Assembly: GCA_037355855.1 (NCBI GenBank)
Contig: CM074763.1
Location: forward strand, 1,054,001 to 1,118,000
Length of the DNA: 64,000 bases
Source of the DNA: Pseudo-nitzschia pungens
Lineage: Eukaryota > Bacillariophyta > Bacillariophyceae > Bacillariales > Bacillariaceae
Reading direction: 5' to 3'
The notes beneath the pieces were generated by a model that worked only from the letters and a program-made list of their open reading frames with translations, ran no database searches and was not told the origin of the DNA. This document shows positions 28,063-37,025 of the stretch, piece by piece. A program made the position numbers and the translations under genes. Position 1 is the first letter of the stretch. Every line of letters starts with the position of its first letter.

Positions 28063-31000
28063 TTACTTCTCTGGTTCAGGGCTATCCCTACAATAATAGG
28101 GATGGACTCTCCTGATGTTAACCCGGTCAGTTACAAAAGGAGCAGTTTCAATAGTTACAGTTCCATTATCATGGGCCTTGAGCACCTTGTAAGGTCCTTG
28201 CCGTGGGAAGGATAGTTTAGGAATAATGCCCTTCCTTTCCAGGGTGACATAGTCTCCTTCCTTGTAGACATGGGGGATCCTCTTTTGGTTCTCCCTGACG
28301 TTGCTCTTGTGGATGCTTTTCTGCTTCCTTGCTTGGATTGCTTCCCAATCCATTGGGAAATTCACGGGCATGAACATGTCTCTTCCAAACACCAACTGTG
28401 CCGGGGAGTACCCCAGGGTTGTGTGGATGGCACTTCTGATAGCGTATGCTGCCTTGGTGGTGAATTCCTCAAAAGGGTCCTTCTCGTGGAGGTCCCTATT
28501 TTCCAGGTTGAAGGACAACAGACAGTCCTTTAACACCTGATGGATCCTTTCCAACACTGAATTGGATTGTGGATTCCAAGCCCCACTGGGCTTCCTTTTC
28601 ATCCCCATGTTCTCACAGAGCTCTTGGAACTCTGCCTTGAACTCACTCCCGCCGTCAAAGCCAATTTCCTTTGGGCGCGGATATCTTGCTAGCCAGGTAC
28701 TGTCCAACAATCGTTGAGTTTCTGCTGCATTTGGGGAGTCCTTCAGGTGAGCCAGTTCAAACCATCCGGTCACTGGGTCCACCATGGTGAGAACATGGAT
28801 TTGGTAGTCTTTACCATTTTTGTTGTGGACAGTTGCAGGTCCCCAGAGGTCCACATTGACCCTCTGCCATTTGGTGACCTCAGCTGCTTTTTCCGGTAGT
28901 AGTCCATACTTCTTCCGGCCACTCTTCTTAAACATCTGACACGTGTGGCAGTGCTTACAAAGGTCCTGAACGTCCTTCCGTAGGCCTTTCCAGGTGAACA
29001 CTGAGCGTATGCTCTGTTCCATTCTCTTTTCTCCGGGATGGACCAACATGCTGTGGTACCATTCCATAACTCTATCCTTGAGTTTGTCCGGGATCAGAAT
29101 CTTTCCTTCTTTATGGATTAGACTGTAACCTTCCACCATTTTGGTAGTCAGTCGGTTGTCTTTTTCCAGAGCACTCATGATTCCTGTGTCCTTTTGCTGG
29201 TAGAACTGAATCATGTCCGGGGCAAGTGGGAATGCACTATTGCCCTGGAATTCTTCCGGAGCTTCTTCTCCAAGTGGGAATAGGAGTTGCCGGAGATGCT
29301 CTTCCTCATCCGCGTAGGTAAGGGGCTTATTCGGTGGTAGCCATTCCACTGTGTCCGCTGGATTATCAGTAATATCCAGTCGGGATAGTGCATCTGCTGC
29401 ATCATTGTCTTTGCCCGCAACATGCTTGACTACTGGATGGAACTCCTCCATAAGGAGTCTCCACCGGACCATTCTCTGCGTCGGCATCTGCTGATACAGT
29501 AGGTTTAGGTGGTCTGTGTGAATAATTACATCTTGTCCTCGTAGGATTCCTTCAAACGCTTTTAGCCCTTCTACTATGCCCAGGAGTTCTTTCTCTCCAA
29601 CCGTGTAGTTGAGCTGCGCAGAGTTCAGCTTCCGGGTGTAGAAACCAAGGGGCTTGCCATCTTGGCATACCGTTGCTCCCAGTTGCCTGTCGCTGGCGTC
29701 TGAATAGAGATGAAATGGTTTCGTAAAGTCTGGGGATGCAAGCTTTGCTTCATCTGCGAGCATCCTTTTCGCCTCCATGAAAGCTTTCTGCTCTGCTGGG
29801 CCCCAATACCAATTCATTTTGCCCTTTTTCCCTGCTAGTTTGTTCAGAGGGGCTAGGATGTGGGAGCGGCGCTTCCACATGTCCCTGTAAAAGTTGACCA
29901 TTCCAAGGAACATCTTGAGTTGTTTGGTGTTCTTGGGGGCTTCCAGGCGCTTCATCGCCTCCAGTTTCTTTGGCTGGGGCTGAATGCCCTCTGTTGTTAA
30001 CAGAAATCCCAGATATTCCACTTCCTTTTGCATGAAAAAGGATTTTCGTAGGTTGGCTCTGAAGCCCGCATCATCCAGTCTCTGTAGTACTGTATCGATT
30101 TTGTTGAGGTGGTCCTGTTCAGATTCTCCCTCCCTCTGTATGATTAGGATGTCATCGATATAGACGAGGACATAGTCCAGGTCCCCTAGTAGGTTCATCA
30201 TGACCGATTGGAAGATATCCGGAGCACACGCAATCCCCATTGCTAGTCTCTTGTAGGCATACTTTCCCCACGGCAGAATGGTGGAGCAGATCTTCTGGCT
30301 CTCCTTGCAGATGGGGATGGTGTAGTATCCTTGGGATAAGTCCAGTGCCGTAGCTGATTTGAACTTTTGTAGTCTTTGGATCGTTTCCCCTATTCGTGGT
30401 AGTGGGAATGGTTTCCTTTGGATGGCTGCATTCATCTTCCGGAAGTCCGTTAGAACGCGAATGTCCCCTGTCTTTTTGGGTTGACAGAAGGTAGGGGATG
30501 CCCACGGTGAGTCGTCATCGTGGGGGAGTTTTTCCAGGACTCCAATATCACAGAGCCTGGTGATCTCCTTTCGGAGTGCTTGTTCAAAGGCATGGGGTAC
30601 AGAATAGTACCTCTGCCGGACCGGTTTGACCCCTGGTTGGAGTTCAATGGACACCGGTTCTATATTTTTGAGCAGGCCCAATCCTCCTCCAAAGAGTGTT
30701 GGGAATTTCTTCAGTGTTTTCTTCAGCGCTTCCTTGGACGCGTCTGTAATCTCCAGGTCATTGACCATAGCATCTATATCTACTTTGGAGTAGTCGGCGT
30801 CCAGGATTTTGGATTGCCTCTCTTCCTCCCGTTGGAGGATTGGACTTTGTGTGTTGGCAAAGAATACTGCCTCACATTTGTCCGGGTCAGAGAGCTCCCC
30901 CATCCCCTTCATGGGAATGGAGTCACCCTGCCATTCTATTGTTCGGGAGCTGTATTTTATGTCCAGTCCCAGTTGTGCCATTAGGTCGGATCCTATAATC

Positions 31001-31338
31001 ATGTCATAGGGTACTTCCTCATGGTGATGATACTCATCCACTTGGAAGGTCCATTTGATGGTCTTAGAGTTTGAAAATTCTATCAGCCTTAGTCCCACTG
31101 AAGCCGCAGACTTGGTTCTGAACTTGCCTCCGTACGTGTTGTAGGTGACAGATCTTTGGTCTCGGTTCGTTAGTTGACTTCGGTCGACAAATTGCCTTAA
31201 TATGATGGATTTGGAGCAGCCAGAGTCTAGTAGGCCCCGGAGCATCCTCCCTCTTCCTTTGTGGTCCAACACCTCCACACAGACGTCCGCAAACCTGTTG
31301 ATGATGCGGGGTCCGGTGTGGATGGTGTCAGAAGCCAT
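28063..31338 (-). CDS. Gypsy pol polyprotein (1,091 aa)
   Basis: Opens at ATG 31336-31338, directly after the gag stop and in the same frame. Aspartic protease LLDSGCSKSII (about residues 36-46) is followed by reverse transcriptase with LTDFRKMN, LDLSQGYY and YVLVYIDDILI (YIDD near 393). RNase H has LYSDASDRQLGA (about 540), TVGEKELLGIV and IHTDHLNLL. The integrase zinc region is HPGEKRMEQ...CKHCHTC (about 768-800). Its catalytic core shows D (VNVDLWGP), D (FDGGSEF) and E (SNSVLERIHQ). A GPYKV-type C-terminal module follows; no chromodomain was seen. No stop or frame break. Stop is 24 bp from the 3' LTR. Confidence 0.95.
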   Translation of the reverse strand: MASDTIHTGPRIINRFADVCVEVLDHKGRGRMLRGLLDSGCSKSIILRQFVDRSQLTNRDQRSVTYNTYGGKFRTKSAASVGLRLIEFSNSKTIKWTFQVDEYHHHEEVPYDMIIGSDLMAQLGLDIKYSSRTIEWQGDSIPMKGMGELSDPDKCEAVFFANTQSPILQREEERQSKILDADYSKVDIDAMVNDLEITDASKEALKKTLKKFPTLFGGGLGLLKNIEPVSIELQPGVKPVRQRYYSVPHAFEQALRKEITRLCDIGVLEKLPHDDDSPWASPTFCQPKKTGDIRVLTDFRKMNAAIQRKPFPLPRIGETIQRLQKFKSATALDLSQGYYTIPICKESQKICSTILPWGKYAYKRLAMGIACAPDIFQSVMMNLLGDLDYVLVYIDDILIIQREGESEQDHLNKIDTVLQRLDDAGFRANLRKSFFMQKEVEYLGFLLTTEGIQPQPKKLEAMKRLEAPKNTKQLKMFLGMVNFYRDMWKRRSHILAPLNKLAGKKGKMNWYWGPAEQKAFMEAKRMLADEAKLASPDFTKPFHLYSDASDRQLGATVCQDGKPLGFYTRKLNSAQLNYTVGEKELLGIVEGLKAFEGILRGQDVIIHTDHLNLLYQQMPTQRMVRWRLLMEEFHPVVKHVAGKDNDAADALSRLDITDNPADTVEWLPPNKPLTYADEEEHLRQLLFPLGEEAPEEFQGNSAFPLAPDMIQFYQQKDTGIMSALEKDNRLTTKMVEGYSLIHKEGKILIPDKLKDRVMEWYHSMLVHPGEKRMEQSIRSVFTWKGLRKDVQDLCKHCHTCQMFKKSGRKKYGLLPEKAAEVTKWQRVNVDLWGPATVHNKNGKDYQIHVLTMVDPVTGWFELAHLKDSPNAAETQRLLDSTWLARYPRPKEIGFDGGSEFKAEFQELCENMGMKRKPSGAWNPQSNSVLERIHQVLKDCLLSFNLENRDLHEKDPFEEFTTKAAYAIRSAIHTTLGYSPAQLVFGRDMFMPVNFPMDWEAIQARKQKSIHKSNVRENQKRIPHVYKEGDYVTLERKGIIPKLSFPRQGPYKVLKAHDNGTVTIETAPFVTDRVNIRRVHPYYCRDSPEPEK

Positions 31339-32760
31339 TCAGTTGTGGGATCCTTTCTTTTTGAAGGTTTTCCGGTACTTTCTTCTGTACTCTTTGAGTT
31401 CCCGTTCGGAGATGTCGATCTCGTCATCGGAGACTTCATGGTCAGCTTGGGCCGTGGCCAGTACATAAGAGTACTCGTGGTTCGATAGGTTCCTTCCCCA
31501 GTGGGGTTTGGAGTGTTGCTCAGTGTCTGAGTCTTGTTCTTTTGCCACAAAATGCTCCTTGAGCAAGTTGATGGTCTCCCGGTCGAACTTTCCCTTCTTG
31601 GGGGGTCCGCCGGTTAGTTTCCAGCATTTGCCGGCATGGACCTTGCCACAGGTCTTGCATAGCTGTTTGTTGCTGTTGTCCACAGGGCGCTTCTTTTTGC
31701 CAGGGGATTTCCCGTGGTGGGTTCCTCCCCCAGATGCGGCCTTGGTATTCTTCTTGGTTCCACCATTTTGTTTTTCGAGGTCAGAGATTCGTTTGCGGAG
31801 TTCATCCTCGTTCCGGATGGTGATTTCCAAGTTTTCGAGCTTGTCGATGGTGGTGTTAAAGGGGTGTTTGTAGACGTCCCAACTAATGTGCTCCAGCTTC
31901 TCGCGCTGTGAGTGGGTCATGTTGGCATCTAGGATTTCCTTCATGTCCTCTTCCGAGTAACTGGATGGTGCAGTGCCTTTTGCAGCGCCACTCTCCCAGA
32001 GGCAATCGGGTAGGTAGCTCTGTAGTTCGGCCATACGGTTTGCCCATGAGCGAATACCGTGTTTCATATCGATTTTTGTGTTCCGGATGAATCTCCGGAG
32101 CAGAATGTAGGAACGTTGGCCATTCATGTCATTGCCAAAGATTTTGAGCTTGAGGGCGTGCATACACTCCTCAATGATATCCTTTCTGTACTCCTGAGTT
32201 TGGTAGTACTGGATGAGGGTACTTGAGACCCTTTTCTTTGGGACCGGACCGTCAAGTGCGGTTGGTTCCGGTTCTTGTTCGGACGCCGCCGTAGCAGTCG
32301 TGTTGTCCTTCGCGGTTGGGGCGCTGGCGCCCTCCACCGCCTTTTTGGATTTGTCAGTGGGGGGTTCCTTAGGAGGTTCCTTAGGTTCCCGCATGGCAAT
32401 CCTCTCGAGTTTTTGTTGGATCAGTTGGTTGTTGTGTACCTTATGTCCTGGTTCAGCATAATATGTCCGGCCCAAAACCATCTGGACAAGAGAGAGTGCC
32501 TCGAGGGAGAGGATTCTCTGTAGGACATCCAGTTTCTGGTCTCCTTGGAGTTTCTCATTGTTGACAATCTTCTGGTCAAAGTCGCGCTTCCAGATGATGA
32601 AGAGTTCCGGTCTTTCAGTGCCGGTGAGTACCTTCAGATAGTCACTGAAGGCCACTCCCCCTTTCTCGGAGTCTATGCTCATCTTCACAGCATTGGCGTC
32701 TTCCGGCCAGTCCTCGCGAGTGAAGGTAAAGGGTTTCTGTTTGGTTCCTCTAGACGCCAT
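31339..32760 (-). CDS. Gypsy gag protein (473 aa)
   Basis: ATG at 32758-32760 (MASRGTKQKPF) to TGA at 31339-31341. The N-terminal half is helical and capsid-like, with a Pro/Lys/Glu-rich insert (about residues 125-175). The C-terminal third has a Lys/Gly-rich basic stretch and a zinc-knuckle-like CKTCGKVHAGKC (CX2CX3HX3C), shorter than the standard CX2CX4HX4C, that would bind RNA. It ends with an acidic then basic tail. The TGA stop is followed immediately by the ATG of pol in the same frame. Confidence 0.93.
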   Translation of the reverse strand: MASRGTKQKPFTFTREDWPEDANAVKMSIDSEKGGVAFSDYLKVLTGTERPELFIIWKRDFDQKIVNNEKLQGDQKLDVLQRILSLEALSLVQMVLGRTYYAEPGHKVHNNQLIQQKLERIAMREPKEPPKEPPTDKSKKAVEGASAPTAKDNTTATAASEQEPEPTALDGPVPKKRVSSTLIQYYQTQEYRKDIIEECMHALKLKIFGNDMNGQRSYILLRRFIRNTKIDMKHGIRSWANRMAELQSYLPDCLWESGAAKGTAPSSYSEEDMKEILDANMTHSQREKLEHISWDVYKHPFNTTIDKLENLEITIRNEDELRKRISDLEKQNGGTKKNTKAASGGGTHHGKSPGKKKRPVDNSNKQLCKTCGKVHAGKCWKLTGGPPKKGKFDRETINLLKEHFVAKEQDSDTEQHSKPHWGRNLSNHEYSYVLATAQADHEVSDDEIDISERELKEYRRKYRKTFKKKGSHN

Positions 32761-33508
32761 GGTTAATCAGTTTTTATTTAGTTAATTTAGTTACTTTAGT
32801 CTGTTATCTGTTAATCTGTTAATTTCAGTGTGGAAATGAGCAAAAGTGGTTGCTCCAGATTTTGCAGTTTTTGCTACTAAATTTGGTTTCCACGCGATAA
32901 CTCGTGTTGTAACTGACTTTGCTCTCATCCATCTTGGTGGTGGGAGTTGTTTCTCTCTTTAGTTCCCGGGAATCCTGTGGTTCTCCGGAGTTGTTTCTGT
33001 TTTTATTTTGTGGGATTCGATTCCCGTGGTTCTCCGGCGTTGCTTCTCTGTTAAGCGGTCACCGGGCCGGTCCCACTTCCCGTTTCCCGTGGGATTAGTG
33101 GTGTTCGGGTATTTATCATATACCTGTCCGGATATTTATATGTTCTGATTTTGGTCGGCATACCCTTTTTGGTCTGTCCGTCCACTCAGTGTTGGTCCAA
33201 TTAGTCCACTCACTGGATTATGTGTCACTTTTTCAGTGTGTATTTTCGAGTTTTTCGATTATTTCTGTTGTCGACCATGGTCCTGTTTAGGTCCTTAGGT
33301 GTCTCTGTTGCTGCAGTTGCTCCTTGTAATGGAGCCAACTGTTGCTGGGGTTGGTCTTCCTTAGTGCTGCAGACACCGGATGTTCTTTCCCCTGTTTGCT
33401 TCTATGCGCCTCCATTTTTCGGCAGCTTCTTCGGTCCCGTCGGTTTGCTGACCGATCGGTCCCTTCCCTTGCTCATGGTCGTCAGCGCTCAGCTTGATTT
33501 TAAAATCA

Positions 33509-33697
33509 TGCCATACCCCGGGTCTACTAGTGATTAGAATAGTAGTGATATGCAAATTGTGAGCTCTATCGGTTAGTCTATCTGCTACAGTTCTAAGAGC
33601 CTTCCGAGTCAGCGATTCTGTCGACTCGCCGATTGTTTTTATCCTTATCCTTAATCCAGTCCCGAGTAGACTCGTGACTGTCTTCTGGTGCACGGCA
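33509..33697 (-). repeat. Gypsy 5' LTR (189 bp)
   Basis: Identical to 27850-28038. Being on the right, it is the 5' LTR of this minus-oriented element and should contain its promoter. Confidence 0.95.
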
Positions 33698-33702
33698 AAA
33701 CC
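33698..33702. repeat. Gypsy target-site duplication, right copy (AAACC)
   Basis: Matches 27845-27849. Confidence 0.95.
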
Positions 33703-33894
33703 TCCTCAACGAAAGTTACAACCTATTCGTAAACACTATAAACCGACTGTTTGCAACAACTCCTGTTGAAATCAGTGACTTACATCCATAGCTTTGGCCC
33801 CCTGTAGTTAGTGGTTTTTTCAAAAAATGGCCAAAAATTGATCCATCATGGTAAATGTAGACACTGGTACATTTTCTACACGGGACCATACGAT

Positions 33895-34259
33895 CGAGTG
33901 ACAGCATCTACATTTTCTACACGCCGAGTGACAGCATGTTGAACAAAAAACTGAATTCGAAACGAAACGAAAAAAATGAGTTCTGTTTTTTGCTATGCGC
34001 GCATATCATGTTCTTTTTACTGCGCGCAAGCTGGAAAACCTGGAAAACCATGCCGGCTCGATGCTGTCACTCAAAAACACACAATTTTTGGCCCAATTTC
34101 TGTATTCTGGAGCTTACTAAGGGAAGAATAAGCAAGATTGTTTAAAAGTAAATATAGAGCATTGTAGAGTAGAGTGTTAGCTAACAGACGATGTCTTTAC
34201 TTTGAACAGAGGTGGTGTATGCAAGGAGATATTCCAAAAAGCAAAGATGCTGTCACTCG
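33895..34259. repeat. Subterminal repeats of the TA-flanked element
   Basis: The word CGAGTGACAGCAT(C/G) occurs directly at 33895-33908 and 33925-33938, and inverted at 34060-34072 and 34246-34259. A variant lies in the left terminus near 27790-27801. TACATTTTCTACAC is doubled beside the first two. Confidence 0.8.
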
Positions 34260-34307
34260 ACGTGATTCATTATGGTAAACGTGATTCATTTTAGTTTTTG
34301 ACGGGTA

Positions 34308-34787
34308 CCATGATGTACTCTTGCCAGTATTTGTACTTGTACTTGTACTTGTACTGGTAACTTACTCGTTGTTTTCATCAAAAAATACAGTAAGGTTTAC
34401 GAGTAAGATTACTGTACTAGTAACCGAAATGAGAACAGGCCAGAATTATCCTCTAAAACATATCAGTATCACCAGATTAACTTCCCCACAATTGACGACT
34501 GCCAGAACCGTACGAAAATCCAATCTCCCTTCAATCAATAATCGTCAGTGCAAAGTTGTGGTGCATCGGATTGATTCACGCCTCGGAAGACATCGTCGTA
34601 CGTACCGTATTTTCATTAGGTAACGTACGAAACGAACCAGTGCTCACTGCTATTTGCTGTTTCGACAGTAACGTGTAACGTTTCTCTTTTGAGGGCGTCT
34701 TCGTATGAGCTAATCATTCACAATCATCACTTTCCCACCGGTCAAGCGAAGAAGGCTACAACAGTAAAAAGTTTCTAGCTGTTCATC
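34308..34787. other. Intergenic upstream of TrpC-TrpF
   Basis: Contains about four tandem TTGTAC units (34331-34355) and TACGTACCGTA-type words. Presumed promoter of the downstream gene; no gene recognised. Confidence 0.5.
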
Positions 34788-36800
34788 ATGTCCAGAGTTG
34801 TTGCTGTGACAGCAATATCACTTCTCTTCATTAGTGTTTCTTCGTGCTTCGCTTGGAGTTCTTCGCCAACCTTTCCTTCCGCCCAACGCAAGACCAGCCT
34901 GCTTTCGACGACGGAGGAAAAAGCCAGCTCTGCCACCAATAATATGAGCGATGAGGCATATCCACAGTACTCGAAAGAGCAGCTGAAGGAGGCCCTCTAC
35001 AGTCTTTTGGATGGTTCCTCAGATCCAGCCCGCGATGGACGGCATCTCTTTGGATTCGAAGATTATGCCAACCACGAGCTGTCCAAGTTGCAATCGATCA
35101 CAGCAACCCGCATTTTGGATTATGAACGATACCTCGAAAGTGATCAGAAAGAACCCGAATCGAAGCTCGAAGAAGAAATGAAATCCTTTTGGAAGGAGCA
35201 TGGCCCATTGTTGGATTTGCAAAGTGTCATCCAAGAACAGGCTCCGCGAATGGCCCTGGCTGCCGAGTTCAAACGTGCTTCGCCCTCCAAAGGGAACATT
35301 GCTGTCCATTTGAATGCGGGCGACCAGGCGAAATCCTATGCTTCGGCAGGGGCAAACGTTGTGAGTGTCTTGACCGAACCACGTTGGTTCCAAGGCTCCT
35401 TGGAGGACCTCACGTCGGCACGGTTGTCGACGATCGACGAAACAACGGGTAGCAGACCGGCCATACTGAGAAAGGAATTCACAACAAACAAGTATCAAAT
35501 TACAGAGGCCTTGGCAAAGGGAGCCGATACCATCTTGCTCATCGTGGCCGTTTTACCACAACATTTGCTCAAGGAATTGATCGATCACGCCCGATCCTTT
35601 GGAATGGAACCGCTGGTCGAAGTCCACGCCGATGTGGAACTGGACGTTGCCCTCGAAGCCGGAGCAAAGGTGATCGGAGTGAACAATCGCAACCTCCACA
35701 CTTTTCAAATGGATTTAGAGACAACAGATCACGTCGCGGACGAATTGACGAAACAGGGTTGTTCCTTTGATCATTCTTCGAAGGAGGCAGCCTCGTCTTC
35801 GAAATTTACTCTTTGCTCTCTGTCTGGGATGTCAACTGCATTTGACGTAGACCGATACCGTTCGATCAATGTCGGCATGTGCTTGATCGGAGAATCATTA
35901 ATGCGAGCGGCCGATCCGAAAGCCGCCATTGCGGGTCTGTGCCTCGATCCGGAGGACTGGGCGAAAAACGAAGAAAACCCGGCAACCGCGAGCGGCGGAG
36001 CCTACACCAGAGGGACCAAGCTGGTGAAGGTCTGTGGCATTACCAATCCCGAGGATGCGCTCGTTGCTTGTCAGGCTGGAGCCAACTTGATAGGTGTCAT
36101 TTTTGTTCCAAAGAGCAAGCGATGCGTTTCGACGGAGCAGGGCCGCTCCGTGGTGGATGCTGTTCGTGCCTTTGGAGAACGCACCGAACGAACAAGCGTT
36201 CGAACGGTCGAAGTTGGCTCACCAACGTCTCAAATGGTCAGCAACGCCCGAGCTCTCGAGGAAGCTTCGAAACGGCCGTTGGTAGTAGGTGTGTTCCAGA
36301 ACCAATCTCCCGAATTCATTCGCGAAATGGTGGAATCGTGTGGCTTGGATTTGGTGCAATTGCATGGAAGTGAGGGCATGGAAGCTGCGAATCCAGAAAT
36401 CTGTGGAGTCCCAGCGATTCGTGTCGTTGACATCGAAGTCGATGCCGAGACTGGTAAGGCTTCCGAGAACGCAGTCGAAACCATTCTAAACTCGATTACA
36501 AAGGACCCACTTGCGATTCTGCTCGACACCGCCATCAAGGGACAGCAAGCGGGAGGAGGCACGGGCGTGACCTTTGACCACACCATCGCCGAACAGATCC
36601 AGAACGCTGGTGTACCAGTCATCATTGCCGGTGGCTTATCGCCCGACAATGCACCGAAATCCGTGCTTACCACTCGATCTTGGGGAGTGGACGTGAGCAG
36701 TGGGGTGGAAGCCAGTCCCGGAACCAAGGATCACGCCAAGGTAGAAAAATTCGTGGAAGGTGTTCGTAGTGCAGCAATTGAAGCCAGCAAAGGGTTCTAA
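34788..36800 (+). CDS. trpC-trpF: Plastid bifunctional indole-3-glycerol-phosphate synthase / phosphoribosylanthranilate isomerase (670 aa)
   Basis: A single-exon fusion of two consecutive tryptophan-pathway enzymes. Residues 1-23 are a signal peptide ending SSCFAWSS, a diatom ASAFAP-type site with Phe at +1, so the protein is expected in the plastid stroma. The IGPS barrel (about 140-400) shows AEFKRASPSKG, VVSVLTEPRWFQGSLEDL, ILRKEFTTNKYQI, PLVEVHADVELDVALEAGAKVIGVNNRNLHTF (broken here as two conserved strands) and LIGESLMRA. The PRAI barrel (about 408-665) shows KVCGITNPEDAL, LIGVIFVPKSKRCV, LVQLHGSE and LDTAIKG...GTGVTFDH. PRAI isomerises phosphoribosylanthranilate and IGPS closes the indole ring, so here the enzyme order in the polypeptide is reverse to the pathway. 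An AATAAA lies at 36835-36840. Confidence 0.95.
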   Translation: MSRVVAVTAISLLFISVSSCFAWSSSPTFPSAQRKTSLLSTTEEKASSATNNMSDEAYPQYSKEQLKEALYSLLDGSSDPARDGRHLFGFEDYANHELSKLQSITATRILDYERYLESDQKEPESKLEEEMKSFWKEHGPLLDLQSVIQEQAPRMALAAEFKRASPSKGNIAVHLNAGDQAKSYASAGANVVSVLTEPRWFQGSLEDLTSARLSTIDETTGSRPAILRKEFTTNKYQITEALAKGADTILLIVAVLPQHLLKELIDHARSFGMEPLVEVHADVELDVALEAGAKVIGVNNRNLHTFQMDLETTDHVADELTKQGCSFDHSSKEAASSSKFTLCSLSGMSTAFDVDRYRSINVGMCLIGESLMRAADPKAAIAGLCLDPEDWAKNEENPATASGGAYTRGTKLVKVCGITNPEDALVACQAGANLIGVIFVPKSKRCVSTEQGRSVVDAVRAFGERTERTSVRTVEVGSPTSQMVSNARALEEASKRPLVVGVFQNQSPEFIREMVESCGLDLVQLHGSEGMEAANPEICGVPAIRVVDIEVDAETGKASENAVETILNSITKDPLAILLDTAIKGQQAGGGTGVTFDHTIAEQIQNAGVPVIIAGGLSPDNAPKSVLTTRSWGVDVSSGVEASPGTKDHAKVEKFVEGVRSAAIEASKGF

Positions 36801-37025
36801 AGCTATATTTTTGGTTGGTTATTTCTAAGTTTCCAATAAAGAAGATGATGTATGCAACCAAATTATTGACTACTTGTACACTCAACTGAAATAGATGCAC
36901 TGGCAAGTTTCTTCTTTCTTAATTGTTGTATTGGTTCAGCTGGTGCATTCTTTGTTGGGTCGCAATGATTAGACAGAATGGACTAGTGAATGACAACGGA
37001 GGAGAGTGAACGACTGGTATAAGTT

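Larger units (their letters stand above)
27850..33697 (-). mobile_element. Complete Ty3/gypsy LTR retrotransposon (5,848 bp)
   Basis: Bounded by two 189-bp LTRs (27850-28038 and 33509-33697), identical in my line-by-line comparison, and flanked by AAACC duplications. Read on the - strand, the order is LTR, a 748-nt leader, gag (32760-31339), pol (31338-28063), LTR. Pol has protease, RT, RNase H and integrase in Ty3/gypsy order. Intact frames and identical LTRs indicate a very recent, possibly active insertion. It sits inside the older TA-flanked inverted-repeat element. The sequence directly after the 5' LTR is the palindrome TGATTTTAAAATCA rather than a TGG-starting tRNA site. Confidence 0.97.
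27763..34305. mobile_element. TA-flanked inverted-repeat element, host of the nested gypsy insertion
   Basis: Left end (27763-27800) reads CCCGTGAAAAACTAAAATGA..., and the right end (34305 backwards) reads CCCGTCAAAAACTAAAATGA.... They match for about 37 bp except for one substitution, one indel base and a 19-bp tandem doubling in the right arm (around 34265-34290). Both ends abut TA (27761-27762 and 34306-34307), the Tc1/mariner-type duplication. Removing the gypsy and one AAACC leaves a roughly 690-bp element with no coding capacity. The word CGAGTGACAGCAT recurs subterminally in both orientations (33895, 33925, 34060 and 34246, with a variant at 27790), a hallmark of transposase-bound subterminal repeats. 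Superfamily not assigned with certainty. Confidence 0.7.

Noticed and set aside
28063..28300. Possible chromodomain at the gypsy pol C-terminus
   Set aside because: Only the ordinary GPY/F-like end (GPYKV) is visible; no aromatic-cage pattern of a chromodomain.
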